A stretch of DNA of 64,000 bases from Pyrenophora tritici-repentis. Its lineage: Eukaryota > Ascomycota > Dothideomycetes > Pleosporales > Pleosporaceae. The stretch spans positions 558,001 through 622,000 of the forward strand of contig NC_089394.1 of the NCBI RefSeq assembly GCF_003171515.1, given 5' to 3'. Both the position numbers and the translations under genes were made by a program. Each line of letters begins with the position of its first letter. Within the stretch, counting starts at the first letter, position 1. Below, piece by piece: positions 10,224 to 20,562 of the stretch. The notes beneath the pieces are model-generated. The model was not told where the DNA came from. It was given only the letters and a program-made list of their open reading frames with translations, and did no database searches.

Positions 10224-11747
10224 ATGCTTGCATCATCAAGAACGGTGCTGCGCCAGGCGGCGAACAGGCAGCTGTCACTCAAGACCAGCGTCCGAGCTGT
10301 CTCCGTTTGGTCGCAGATACCCCAGGGCCCTCCAGTAAGTGGCAAAAATACCCCAAACTCTACCACTACCTACATAGGTCTAGGGCCCATTATTTCAAGT
10401 GCTGACACGTGCATAGGATGTAAGTCCAATTTGGGCGTAACAACCTCAACTATAGCTTACCCTCCCGTCTCAGGCCATCCTGGGTATCACCGAAGCTTTC
10501 AAGGCCGACAGCAACCCAAAGAAGATCAACTTGGGTGAGTCCATTGCTGCAATTGCATATCGAAGCTGCGGCTAACTGGCGCTGGCAGGCGTTGGCGCTT
10601 ACCGTGATGACAAGGGCAAGCCCTACGTCCTTCCATCCGTAAGGCAAGCTGAGAAGAAGATCCTCGACTCATCGCTAGACAAGGAGTACGCCGGCATCAC
10701 TGGGGTCCCCAACTTCACCAAGGCTGCTCTCAGACTCGCATACGGCGAAGACTCTACTCCCCTCAAGAACGACTGCATCGCCGTTACCCAGAGTATCTCT
10801 GGTACTGGTGCCCTCCGCATTGGTGGTGCCTTCTTCGAGCGCCACTACCCCGGTGCTAAGACCATCTACATCCCCACCCCGTCATGGGCCAACCACAATG
10901 CTGTCTTCAAGGACTCGGGCTTGAAGGTGGAGAAGTACCGCTACTACAACAAGGACACTATTGGTCTTGACTTTGATGGTATGGTTGCCGACATCAAGGC
11001 TATGCCCAAGAACAGCATTGTCCTGCTCCACGCTTGTGCCCACAACCCCACTGGTGTCGACCCTACCGAGGAGCAGTGGGTCAAGATTGCTGAGGCTGTC
11101 AAGGCCGGCGACCACTTCCCCTTCTTCGACATGGCCTACCAGGGCTTTGCCAGTGGTGACACCTCCAAGGACGCCTTTGCGCTCCGTCACTTCATCAAGG
11201 AGGGTCTCCGCCCTGTTTTGGCTCAGTCCTTTGCCAAGAACATGGGTCTGTACGGTGAGCGTGTTGGTGCCTTTTCCATTGTCTGCGAGTCTGCGGAAGA
11301 GAAGAAGCGTGTCGACTCTCAGATCAAGATCCTCGTCCGCCCCTTGTACTCTAACCCACCAGTCCACGGCGCTCGCATTGCCTCTGAGATCCTTAACGAC
11401 TCGTCACTTAACCAGCAATGGCTTGGCGAAGTCAAGGGCATGGCTGACCGCATCATCACCATGCGTGCGCTTCTCAAGGAGAACCTGGAGAAGTTGGGAA
11501 GCAAGCACGACTGGAGCCACATCACTTCGCAGATTGGCATGTTCGCCTACACTGGCCTGACTGCAGAGCAGATGGACAAGTTGGCCAAGGAGGTACGTAT
11601 GATCAAAAGCGTCAATCGCGATTATAAGACTAATTCATATGACAGCACTCGGTCTATGCCACCAAGGACGGCCGTATCTCGGTCGCTGGAATTACTACGG
11701 AAAATGTTGGACGCCTTGCCGAGGCCATCTACAAGGTCAAGGGTTAA
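10224..11747 (+). CDS. AAT1: Mitochondrial aspartate aminotransferase (5 exons incl. 3-nt microexon)
   Basis: A PLP enzyme that interconverts aspartate plus 2-oxoglutarate and oxaloacetate plus glutamate; part of the malate-aspartate shuttle. Exons: 10224-10334, 10417-10419 (just GAT), 10474-10534, 10589-11592 and 11646-11747. The total is 1,281 nt, encoding 426 aa, a normal family length. The first 29 residues form a basic, Ser-rich mitochondrial leader, followed by WSQIPQGPP. The family has PPDAILG or PPDPILG at this point, and the Asp can only come from the GAT flanked by an AG and a GTAAGT. Other motifs: [19 protein letters not shown], the cofactor Asp (about 239, FFDMAYQGF) and the Schiff-base Lys (about 275) in [14 protein letters not shown]. 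The C-terminus is [10 protein letters not shown]...YKVKG. Confidence 0.95.
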
Positions 11748-13180
11748 GCAGGTCACAACACTGTCCCACTCTCTTTCCTGGTGGAACCTTGGCATGGCAA
11801 GCAACTGCATTGTATCATACGGGTAGCATCGGCGGTTAGGTTAGACAGTGTCCATGTTTAGGAGAAATGAAGCCTCTATTCAATCCTCTTCCTAACCTCG
11901 GAACCTTGTTATCTGTGTCATCGGATCGAAATCACCCGTTGCGTTCAAGGTGGTTTGTAATGGTTGATTCTCTTCTCGCTCTCTGCTCGCTTTGTACCCA
12001 CTGCATACCCACCCCCCACGCATGGTTGGTCATGCTGCTGTGAGACCATAGGGCAGGATGCGCAGATCATTACCTTGGCCAGGACTGTATGTGTGTGACA
12101 ACGCTAGGTCAATACATATGCTTTCGACGTTCTGCTTGGATACCGCAAGCAGGTGTACCAGGCCATTCTGGCAGCCTCGCATATGCTGCATCTCCAAAGG
12201 GTTTTCGCGGCCTTACGTAGGAGCGGAGCGGAACGGAACCGCCTCGGTATTCTACGAAGGTCGATTCCGCTATGCTAGCTAGTCAATTACAGTCTCAAGT
12301 AAGCTGCTCCGGTACCGCACCGTGCATTGTTCAGCTTGTGTCGGTGCAAACGGCATGTCACAACACAATTTATCCACTGGTACCCTGCAGCTGCGATCCG
12401 TGGGTCCCTCGCTATGCTGCACGCCAGCAGTCACAATCGCGGCGCCTGGGCGCACACGTTCCGCCTTTTTTTCCGTCACCGTCATTCGTGTTCGCGACAA
12501 CAGTAACAGGAAAGTATCGACATTTTGCAGCTCGGAGGAGGCCGGATGGGCATTGATTACGCATGTGGCAGGATTTCTGTGGGAAGCGAGGTCAGGGTTC
12601 ATGGACCATGCCTGTCGTGTGGGATTGATATCCGGCTGCATGGACCCTCGCATGACCCAGTGACATGTTGCTGGTTGCGATGGTACGATTAAAACGCCCT
12701 CTCCTTATAGAGGCTACAATGCAGAAAACGGACGAGAGTGTATACGAGCAAGCGGCGCCTCATGGTGGTGGTGTGGTTCGTGTGGCTAGCCGGTCCCAGC
12801 AAAGGGCAAATCCAGGGTCCGGTCAAGCCTCCATGCATGATGACGACAAGCGGTGATGTCACGACGTACTCGAAGCAAAAGTCGCACGCACGTCTTCCTT
12901 TATATTCGCACGCCGACACCCCGCCTTGACCGTACAAACGGCGGGACATGGCATCTTTCGAACGCTTCCAGGCCTTCTTGGCGCTCAGTCAACCCTCTTC
13001 AAACTCTTACCGTACCACGTCGCAGTGCAAACGATGGCTTGTCCTGCCGTCCGAACAAAGCAGTCGGGTGTGAGGCAGGGCCGCGACTAGCCTCATCAGC
13101 CGCAGAGGAGAGCATGGTTAACATGGTGTGGGCAAGCTGCCAGGTCAGCGGCGACCGACTCCACACAACCTGGGCGCGTT

Positions 13181-13208
13181 ACCCTACCCTACCCTACCCT
13201 ACCCTACC
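13181..13208 (+). repeat. (ACCCT)5 microsatellite
   Basis: Five exact copies of the pentamer ACCCT followed by ACC. It resembles telomeric sequence but has a 5-base, not 6-base, unit, so it is treated as an ordinary microsatellite. Confidence 0.9.
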
Positions 13209-13591
13209 GCTACCTTTGGCCGACCAGCCGATGAGGGAGAGGGAGGGGGGTCTTGTTCACCAGCCGCCAGTCAGCCGCCGGAACAGAGGGTACTCGGGCG
13301 GGCTTCGTGACAGGCGATCAACGGCGACTGAGGGCTGCCGATTGACGTCGAGGTATCCACCCACTTATAGCGATCCCTTATTCCTGAGCTCATTCCGTGC
13401 CCCCTCTTTCTGCGGTGATGCAAACATTGCCATTTGCAACCTTCTAGAACAAACGCCCTGCTGTATATGAGCGCCGTCCCCGTGACCAATACTGCTAGAA
13501 AACAATTTTTCCCGTCTTACCATCTACACGCGACTTTTTCGTCCATATCTGCTGTGTACAGCATAGCTGCCGCCACTGCTGCTTCCGATAG

Positions 13592-13624
13592 CCAGCACCA
13601 GCACCAGCACCAGCACCAGCACCA
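13592..13624 (+). repeat. (CCAGCA)5.5 microsatellite
   Basis: Five and a half exact copies of the hexamer CCAGCA, about 400 bp upstream of the YPD1 start, in presumed promoter or 5' UTR. Confidence 0.9.
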
Positions 13625-14025
13625 AGACTAGACGAACCGAAGGCCGACTAAAGCAAGGCTTTGCCGTGATAGCTCAACCGGCACCCGACCTGCACAAAAC
13701 AGTCATATTCGGTTTCACACCCTGTGCCCCCCAGACAGAGCACTGAGCCCCGAGCCCCTCACATAAACGTCTAAAGCTCTAGCAACCTGCAACGGCGCTC
13801 ACAACAACAACGGGCCGACCCTTTCGTCATCCATTAAGCCCAATCTAGCCACAGCCAGTGAATCGGAAAGCCGCACGGCCCGCTACTGAGGCGCGAAAAA
13901 ATATCCGCCGCGCCCAGACTGTTGCCATAGTTGCGACACCAGTACACGGAGGTGTCAACAGCATCTCATCCGGCTTGAGGAGCACTTTCTGTCCATCGGA
14001 TTTGCTGTTCGGTCTTTACACAAAA

Positions 14026-14820
14026 ATGTCGGTAACCGACGACAAGGTTCGTGTACCCCTCCATCAGTCCACTTGCTCTTGCCTAGACCCCGCCATGTCT
14101 CGCCGCACCCTCAGCGCGCATGAGCCTCTCTCTCCTGTACCTATTGCATTACGCGCCAACAGCCTTAACCACCTAACCTAAAACTTTCGCGACAGAGCGG
14201 CGACATCATGTCCATCCCCGGCGCCGAGGACCAGATCGACCCGGCCACGTTTGAGCAGATTCTCGAAATGGACGAAGACGAGGTCGAGCGCGAGTTCAGC
14301 AAAAGCATCGTCTATGACTTCTTCGGCCAGGCCGACCAGACCTTCAAGAAGATGGACAAGGAACTGTGAGTCTCCGCTCTATTGCTGCCCGCGCATCGTC
14401 ACGATGACGTGCGTGCCTGTGCGCCCTCACTTGGCCACCATCAACCCCGACGCCGTGCTGGAGCCGTGGCTAACGCGACACAGCGAGGAGAAGAAGGAAG
14501 GCAAATACCTCAAAGAGCTTAGCGAGCTTGGTCACTTCCTCAAGGGCTCGTCCGCCACGCTTGGCCTCACCAAAGTCAAGGACTCGTGCGAGAAGATACA
14601 GCACTACGGCCAACTGAAGGATGATGCAGGCACAAAAGACATCACAGAGGAGCAGGCGCAGGAGAACCTCGCCAAGATCATCAAGCAGGCCAAGACCGAG
14701 TTTGACGATGTTACCATTATCCTCAAGAAGTTCTACGCCGATCCAGATCTTCCTGCCCCTGCTGCCCCTGCGCCCGCTGTTGCGACAACCACGCCCACAA
14801 AGGCCACGACCACCGTCTAG
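14026..14820 (+). CDS. YPD1: Histidine-containing phosphotransfer protein Ypd1 (3 exons)
   Basis: Relays phosphate from hybrid histidine kinases to response regulators (Ssk1 and Skn7 types) in osmotic and oxidative stress signalling; it shuttles between cytosol and nucleus. Exons: 14026-14046 (only 7 codons), 14196-14365 and 14484-14820, giving 528 nt and 175 aa. The four-helix HPt domain carries the phospho-acceptor His at about residue 81 in HFLKGSSATLGL, which is the family signature, followed by KVKDSCEKIQHYG. The C-terminal tail is Ala/Pro/Thr-rich and probably disordered. Introns are 149 and 118 bp, longer than most here. The tiny first exon is supported by a GTTCGT donor and by an in-frame join to SGDIMSIPG. 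A start at the internal ATG of exon 2 is a possible alternative. Confidence 0.92.
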
Positions 14821-15537
14821 AGCCTACTATAGCTGGAGCTACGGCGCGAGCACCTGACTCGCACTCGCCACGCTCAGCTGGGGGTTACGGGACTACGGGC
14901 AGCAACGTCTCGCATCGTACGCTCCAAGGAGCCACATGCGACTCCAACTTGCTGTCCCGCCGTCCCGGTCCGCCAAATCTAACGAACCTCGTTCTGTGCG
15001 GCACTTCTTCTCCCGTGTTCCTAGGAACGCTTCTTGTGTACATGTCAGATGTTGTCTTTGTGAGGGAGGAAACCCAGTATCAGTACCCTACATAGCTTGC
15101 ATGAATTCGTCCGATTTTTCTTCTCTGCTGTATCGCATCCATTCCATGTCTTCTGCAGGTGACTGACATGAAATCGTCCGCTAAAGGCGTCTCCCATATG
15201 CCGTAGAATGTTCTTCAGCCCTACGGGCGCTGATCGTGAAGAGCCGAACACCCAAGGCGCTTGAGACAAAGCGGCGCGCATGTCACCGACCCCACCTCTG
15301 GTACGTCACTCTTTGCACATGGCTGTCCCCATAGACGGTACTGCATATGATAGGCTACCTATTCGGCCCATCAAAGTCAACACCACAAGCGGTTCTCATC
15401 AATACCATCTTTCTTGGTACGGCTCTCCGTAGTCGTGCCGATATTGCCGCCCGTCATGTGTTTCTTAGTTTGGCACGCCTGATTCGCCCCTTCTCCTCCC
15501 TTCACAACACTCATTTAGACTGCGTTTCCAGCTTCTC
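14821..15537. other. Intergenic between YPD1 and AKAP7-like gene
   Basis: 717 bp, same-direction neighbours. It presumably contains the YPD1 3' UTR and the promoter of the next gene. No ORF of coding character, repeat or RNA gene is seen. Confidence 0.5.
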
Positions 15538-16854
15538 ATGTTGGTTTATCGTACGATAGCATTGCACCGAGCCGCTATTGGACCATCCACCCAACACTCT
15601 GCCGTCTCCACTGCAGCCGCGTCTCGAACCACCCGCCGCCTCGCCAAAAATAAAATCATCAGTACTTCACCAGATCAAGTCTTCGAACCCCGGTCATTCA
15701 CCACCTCAACAACCATGGGCAAGAAAAGGTCCAAGGGCGAGTACAACGACTTTCTAGATGGAGAGAAACTGCGCGACAATACAGAGATTAGAACAACACT
15801 ACAAGGCTTCGCAGCCAGAGACATTTCACCTCCTCCAGCACGTCAAAGTCAGACGAAAGATTACAAAAAGGGAAAGAGCGGAGCGAAAAAGCCGCCATTG
15901 ACACACTTTCTCTGTCTCCCCTTGGTCACCGACACAAGCCGACCGCAACTCCAGCAAGGATTAGAAAAGTTCAAGGAAGAGCTAGCCAAGGATGGCCCTG
16001 TACCTACAAAAGCAGTGCGTCCAGTTGGCACCTTGCACCTCACACTCGGAGTCATGAGCCTCAATGCTCAAGAGCTAGAAGAGGCTAAGCAATACCTTGA
16101 AGATCTGGACCTGCACATGCTACTCCGAGACATCACGCACCGCTGCATAGCAAAGAAAGCCGCCGAAGACGGCGAGATAGCTGAGAATCTCAATGCAGCA
16201 GCTATGCCAGACACGGATGCCTTGACCGTCAACCTAGAATCTCTGGTTCCCATGCAAGCACCGCACAAGACGAGTATACTCTATGCGGAACCGCGGGACG
16301 TATCACAGCGGTTAGAGTCTTTTGCTTTGACACTGAGAGAGCAGTTTGCTGAGAAGGGGTTTTTGGTCGAGGATACGCGACCGCTGAGACTTCACGCTAC
16401 TATTATGAACACCATCTATGCGAAACCGAAGCGTGGCAGGGGCGGCAGGACAAAGAGCGCAAGACTTAGGGATGGGCTGAAGTATGTGGAACACAAGGTC
16501 TCACCGCACCATCATGATGGCGAGGATGGAGTGCATAACGAAGATGGAGCTTCTACGGCGGGTTCGGTTGATGAGGATACGACGGCGCCGCCAGACCCGT
16601 CAACAGCTGAAGAGAGGAATGATGGGGCTGTGGGTGAGGGCCACGGTCCAGATGGCAAGAGCTGGATGCGGTTCGATGCTAGAAACCTCATTGACAAGTA
16701 TAAGGGTTTTGTATGGGCGGAGAATGTACGAGTGGATAAAGTGTACATATGTGAGATGGGTGCCAAGAAGATATGGAGTGGGTCGCATGAAGGAGAGGGA
16801 GAGGTGCTGGATGAGCAGTACAAAGTTGTTGCTTCAAAGGCTATTTTCGATTGA
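15538..16854 (+). CDS. AKAP7-like 2H phosphoesterase-domain protein
   Basis: A single-exon ORF of 438 aa. The AKAP7/ASCC1-type 2'-5' RNA ligase-like domain starts at about residue 118 (PPLTHFLCLPLV). It shows both catalytic-type HxT motifs of the 2H superfamily: HLTLGVM (His about 167) and, near residue 285, LHATIMNTIY. The family processes RNA ends or cyclic phosphates, but the substrate of fungal members is not established here. The second half has an acidic, low-complexity insertion (about 320-365). The first 59 residues before the internal ATG at 15715 look like a mitochondrial leader (RRLAKNK, then RSFTTSTT), while the internal start gives MGKKRSKGEYNDF, also a natural N-terminus. Two products with different location are therefore possible. 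Confidence 0.85.
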   Translation: MLVYRTIALHRAAIGPSTQHSAVSTAAASRTTRRLAKNKIISTSPDQVFEPRSFTTSTTMGKKRSKGEYNDFLDGEKLRDNTEIRTTLQGFAARDISPPPARQSQTKDYKKGKSGAKKPPLTHFLCLPLVTDTSRPQLQQGLEKFKEELAKDGPVPTKAVRPVGTLHLTLGVMSLNAQELEEAKQYLEDLDLHMLLRDITHRCIAKKAAEDGEIAENLNAAAMPDTDALTVNLESLVPMQAPHKTSILYAEPRDVSQRLESFALTLREQFAEKGFLVEDTRPLRLHATIMNTIYAKPKRGRGGRTKSARLRDGLKYVEHKVSPHHHDGEDGVHNEDGASTAGSVDEDTTAPPDPSTAEERNDGAVGEGHGPDGKSWMRFDARNLIDKYKGFVWAENVRVDKVYICEMGAKKIWSGSHEGEGEVLDEQYKVVASKAIFD

Positions 16855-17009
16855 AGTATATTCTAGATCCATAGGTTTGGGTAATTGGCAGTGGCACTGT
16901 TCTTCCTCAAAGTACAAAGTACGTCTTAGCAACAACCATGCAAAACCCATACATCTACAACACCACAGTCCCAGAACCCCCCATTCCAAAACACACCACC
17001 AACACACAC

Positions 17010-18173
17010 TCACCCCCTCCTCTCCAACTTCCCAATCGCACTCTCCACCATCTCCACTTCCCCAACCAACCTCTCCTTCCTCCTCGCCAAATCTCTCATC
17101 CCCTTCTCCCCCGCCCTAGCATAAAGTTCCAACTCCCTCTTCGCCAAGCCCTCCCGATCCCTAAGTGCCTTCTCCCCACTCCCCTGCACCTTTTTAAACT
17201 GCTTGAGAGCCGCCACAAACTCGGCGGGCGGCGGGTGACTATACGTGTGAATCTTTGCCTGTAGGCCCAGCAGCGTAGCTTTAGCGTGGAGTAGGTCTGC
17301 AGAAGATTTTGTGTGGCGGGCGAGGGCGCCGTGTTGGGTTTGTTCGAGGATCTTGATGCTGGTGGTTAGGAGGGTGGAGTGCAGGGTGAGGAGCGTAGTA
17401 AATGTGTTTGTGAGGTGGAAGCGGGCGTCTTGGAGGTCCTGGGGGAGGGTTTGCGTGGTGGTTTCCAGGAGCGTGGTGCATCGTGTGGGCAAGTCTGTGA
17501 TGTTGGGGGGGGTTTAGTGGGTCTGCGATTTTGCAGAGGTAGGAGAGTATGATGGTGAGTTGGGTGGATACGGCCGAGGCGATGGTGATGATGTTGGTGG
17601 AGAAGGTGGACATGTCGTTGGAGAGGATGTCGAGGTCGGTGGGCGGGATTTGGTTGTTTAGTTGCGCGACTACTATGTCTATGGCTGCGTGTAGATCGGG
17701 CGTTATGTCGTCTGTGCCGGCTCCGGCTTTGGATCCGAGGTCTGAGAGGGTGGTTGTAAGGATTTGAGATGTGAGGAGTGTGGTGCGAGTTGTTGATAGC
17801 GTCTGGGTTACCTTTTGTTAGCATGACTTGTGTGTGTGAAGATAATATTTCTGGGAAATTCAATATCTTGGTTGATGTATTGTCTATCTTGACAAACTTC
17901 AACTTGATGCTTTGCCAAACATGTAAACAAACAGATAAACACAGCTTCAAGAAAGTCTGAATGCGGTCAAAAGACCATTGAATAATCACGGGTCAAATTC
18001 ATAAACAAACATGACCATATCTCACATACCCTATGTATCTCATCATGCACACGCTGCCTTTTCGTATCTCGCGTCGAGCCATTGGGATTGAGCTTCCGAG
18101 TGCACAGATCCTTGTACAGGACGTCAAAGTTCGGATTGCGCTGCAATACTGCAGGATCGACCGGTGGAAGCAT
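17010..18173 (-). CDS. Conserved coiled-coil protein, frame broken at a C8 run (2 exons)
   Basis: Exon 1 at 18030-18173 encodes 48 aa (starts MLPPVDPAVLQRNPNF, with LYKDLCTRKLNPNGSTRD). After a 227-bp intron (GTATGT donor; acceptor at 17803, or alternatively three codons earlier at 17812) exon 2 begins TLSTTRTTLLTSQIL and runs to LCKIADPLNPP near 17510. There the mRNA has eight Cs (plus-strand G run 17505-17512) and the frame must shift by one to continue as NITDLPTRCTTLL to the stop at 17010. With one base fewer the protein would be about 311 aa. It is mostly helical, with a Lys/Arg/Glu-rich coiled-coil C-terminus. I know similar proteins only as uncharacterised Pezizomycotina proteins. No GT donor exists near the run, so a small intron does not explain the break. 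Confidence 0.65.
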
Positions 18174-19659
18174 TCTCGTTATCCTTGGTTGAGTTTCGAA
18201 AGACTTGATTTATGTGGCTGAGAGGACACGCGATGGTAGTACCAGGGTAGGTGCAGATGCAACTGCGGGCCCCGGGAGAGAGAGCTAGATCGGAATGGGA
18301 CTAGCGGCTTGGCTGGACGCTCAATGGGCTTGCGTCGGTGAATCCTGCATCTCTCACTTTGATTTGAAGTATTGTCTGCAGAGCTTATGTATGTTGGAGC
18401 TTGGCTTATGAATTTCAGAAACGGACGTAATAGGTGAGAATCGACGGTGGAATTACGTACTCTACCTCTGTGCCCCGTCAACAATCTTCCTGTACAAGTC
18501 GCCTCCGCGTTGGCCCTAGAGCGGATATTCATTGTTCATAACGCACGATACTTGAAAGTGAACACAAAAAACTATGGAGAGCAGACTGCCGTGGTCTTCT
18601 AGAGCTCAGACCAGTTCCAAAGTACATTTCTGACCTCGCATTATCAACACGCACAGCCAAGGAGTGCTTCATGCTCACGCAGTCTGTAACAATCTCGATA
18701 ATCCGGAAGACGGCCGTCCGTTGGCTGCCTGTGCATGAGAAGGTCCTTAGATCAAGGTCGTAGATTGTACGACGACAAGTCGAACAGACTGATGCTTATC
18801 AGATCTTAGATAACCTGTACTGGAGCGAGGGGTATACCTTACCGGAAGGTCTACAATTCTGCCAATGCTATGTGATGATTATCGATAAATTCAGCATCTA
18901 AGTACAGGGTAGTTTGACTTGGTAGCTTGGCAAACATTGGATAACAAGGTGTAACAAATCAATATCAGAGGCACTTAATCTGGAAAAAGTAGTAACAATG
19001 TATTGTCTACAAGGAACAAGCGAAATCGCTATCGTCCCACGATAACAGGGGGGCTGTACGCTTGGGGAGTCTAAGATACGCAAGTAAGGCTGCTTGTCCT
19101 AGCAGCAAACGCCGTCACATGACCCAAAATTGCCACATGTGTGGCAACGCTACGCATACAAGAGTAATAACAATACATCTATGTTGCAAAAGTCGTTTCT
19201 ACAGCAAAAAAGAAAGAAGAAGAACTAAAAACAAGACAGCCTTGCCTTTAAAGGCGGCCGAAACCATGTGTGGGTATATACCGTGCTTTCGCTCTAACAG
19301 TGTAGTGATTGCGCCCGTTAGAGAAAAGAATCAGGCGAGTGATAAGAAAGAAAAGAAGAAAAAAAGTCGCCATCTAGAAGAAACAAAAGTTCAAACAACA
19401 ACACCATCACCGTAGACCCTGAACCCAACCCAAGTCCTAGCGCTGGAAGAAAAACCGAAAACCATGGATAAAAAGACCGATCGTAAAAAGGGGGGAGGAA
19501 AGGCGTGTGAACCGTAGCCCCTGGGTATATTACAATGCTGTAGCGTGGAGCAAGGCGCGAAAGCGCCAAAGGGTCCATGAACGCCAAACCGTACCAAGAA
19601 GACATGCGCTGGCGGAACCACACCGTTGACATGCCGAACGCCCCTATGGTGAAACACTT
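18174..19659. other. Intergenic, about 1.5 kb
   Basis: Between two minus-strand genes. From 19195 to 19400 the plus strand is strongly purine-rich (AAAGAAAGAAGAAG-like), so the 3' UTR of the downstream-ending gene is pyrimidine-rich. No gene is seen. Confidence 0.5.
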
Positions 19660-20562
19660 TTAGTTGCCGACTCGCTGCGAAACGCGACCACGCTCCAGCT
19701 GCTCGACACGGTCCTTTGAGTCGGTGCGCGTCATGCGAAATCGGGCCAAAGCAGCTGCGGCTTCTTCGTGATCCCGAGCCAGACGTCGGAGAGCTGCCTT
19801 GGCTTCTTCGAGGGGAATGCTGTCGCTGCGCTTGGGGCTGTTGGCCCTCGAGGGGCGCTGGCTGGACGGGTTTGAAGTAGGCGAAGGCAAGTAGCGAATG
19901 CTGTTAGCTCGGGTGCTAGCAACACTAAGGCCATTTTTGGTGCTACCAGGACGGCTGCTGCGAAACTCTGTACTGACAGACTCCTGGCTGCGGTTGTCCG
20001 TGTTGTCGCGTGCAGGCGAATTCTTTCGAGAACGGACGTAGTTGGGGTCGTCGCGCTTGATCATGTGACGAAATTGCTGAGTTTGGGAGTCAAGAACCCA
20101 GCGTTGGTATCCGGCACCACCGTTGGCGTTACCAGGGACAAAGTTGTCGTTTTCGTCCCAGCACTTGACCCAGGCGACATCGTCGACTCTGAAGAAGCCG
20201 GCTTGCACTTCTTTACCCTTGTCGTTCTTGATGGTGACCGTCTTCTTGCGCTTGTAGAATTCGGGCTCAAGGAAGTAGCGGCCAATAGCGTGAGAGTACT
20301 TTAATGGGATGGGTCGCTCTAAGAGGGTGTACTCTTTGCCGTCTGATCCTTTGGTGGTTCGTGTTGTGTTGGTCACTGTCGTTGAAGCGTTCTTGGGGGT
20401 CGCGATCAAGAACCAGCCTCGACCAGGAATACTCTCGTACTGGCCTGGGACCGGACTGTTCCACTCTTCAACGACTCTCGATGAGAGCTCATTCTTACTG
20501 GACTTGAACCATTTATGGGGCGCAAAGGCCTTTTGAGTGGCCACGAATAGGTTAGGGGCCAT
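19660..20562 (-). CDS. Unknown conserved basic protein, 300 aa
   Basis: Single exon. No known domain recognised. Residues 1-170 look folded, with aromatic-rich segments GRGWFLIATPKNAS, SHAIGRYFLEPEFYKRKK and VDDVAWVKCWDENDNF. Residues 175-245 are Ser/Arg/Asn/Pro-rich and probably disordered, with several RxxS-type sites. The C-terminus (about 250-295) is a predicted helix, EEAKAALRRLARDHEEAAAAL, that could form a coiled coil. No signal peptide or membrane segment; probably cytosolic or nuclear. The length of the open frame and its codon pattern support a real gene, but no function is assigned. Confidence 0.8.
   Translation of the reverse strand: MAPNLFVATQKAFAPHKWFKSSKNELSSRVVEEWNSPVPGQYESIPGRGWFLIATPKNASTTVTNTTRTTKGSDGKEYTLLERPIPLKYSHAIGRYFLEPEFYKRKKTVTIKNDKGKEVQAGFFRVDDVAWVKCWDENDNFVPGNANGGAGYQRWVLDSQTQQFRHMIKRDDPNYVRSRKNSPARDNTDNRSQESVSTEFRSSRPGSTKNGLSVASTRANSIRYLPSPTSNPSSQRPSRANSPKRSDSIPLEEAKAALRRLARDHEEAAAALARFRMTRTDSKDRVEQLERGRVSQRVGN

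Larger units (their letters stand above)
11748..14025. other. Long intergenic region upstream of YPD1
   Basis: About 2.3 kb with no convincing gene. It holds two microsatellites (listed separately) and a C/T-rich stretch before YPD1. The largest open frame (12853-13470) is low-complexity and runs through the ACCCT repeat, so it was rejected. Confidence 0.5.

Noticed and set aside
13180..13208. Interstitial telomere
   Set aside because: Repeat unit is ACCCT (5 bases), not the 6-base TTAGGG/CCCTAA of filamentous fungi.
12853..13470. 205-codon plus-strand ORF upstream of YPD1
   Set aside because: It runs through the ACCCT microsatellite (repeating Tyr-Pro-Thr-Leu-Pro) and has random composition with many Arg, Ser and Cys; no domain.
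17366..17989. 207-codon His/Arg/Pro-rich minus-strand ORF
   Set aside because: Out-of-frame shadow of the coiled-coil gene and its intron.
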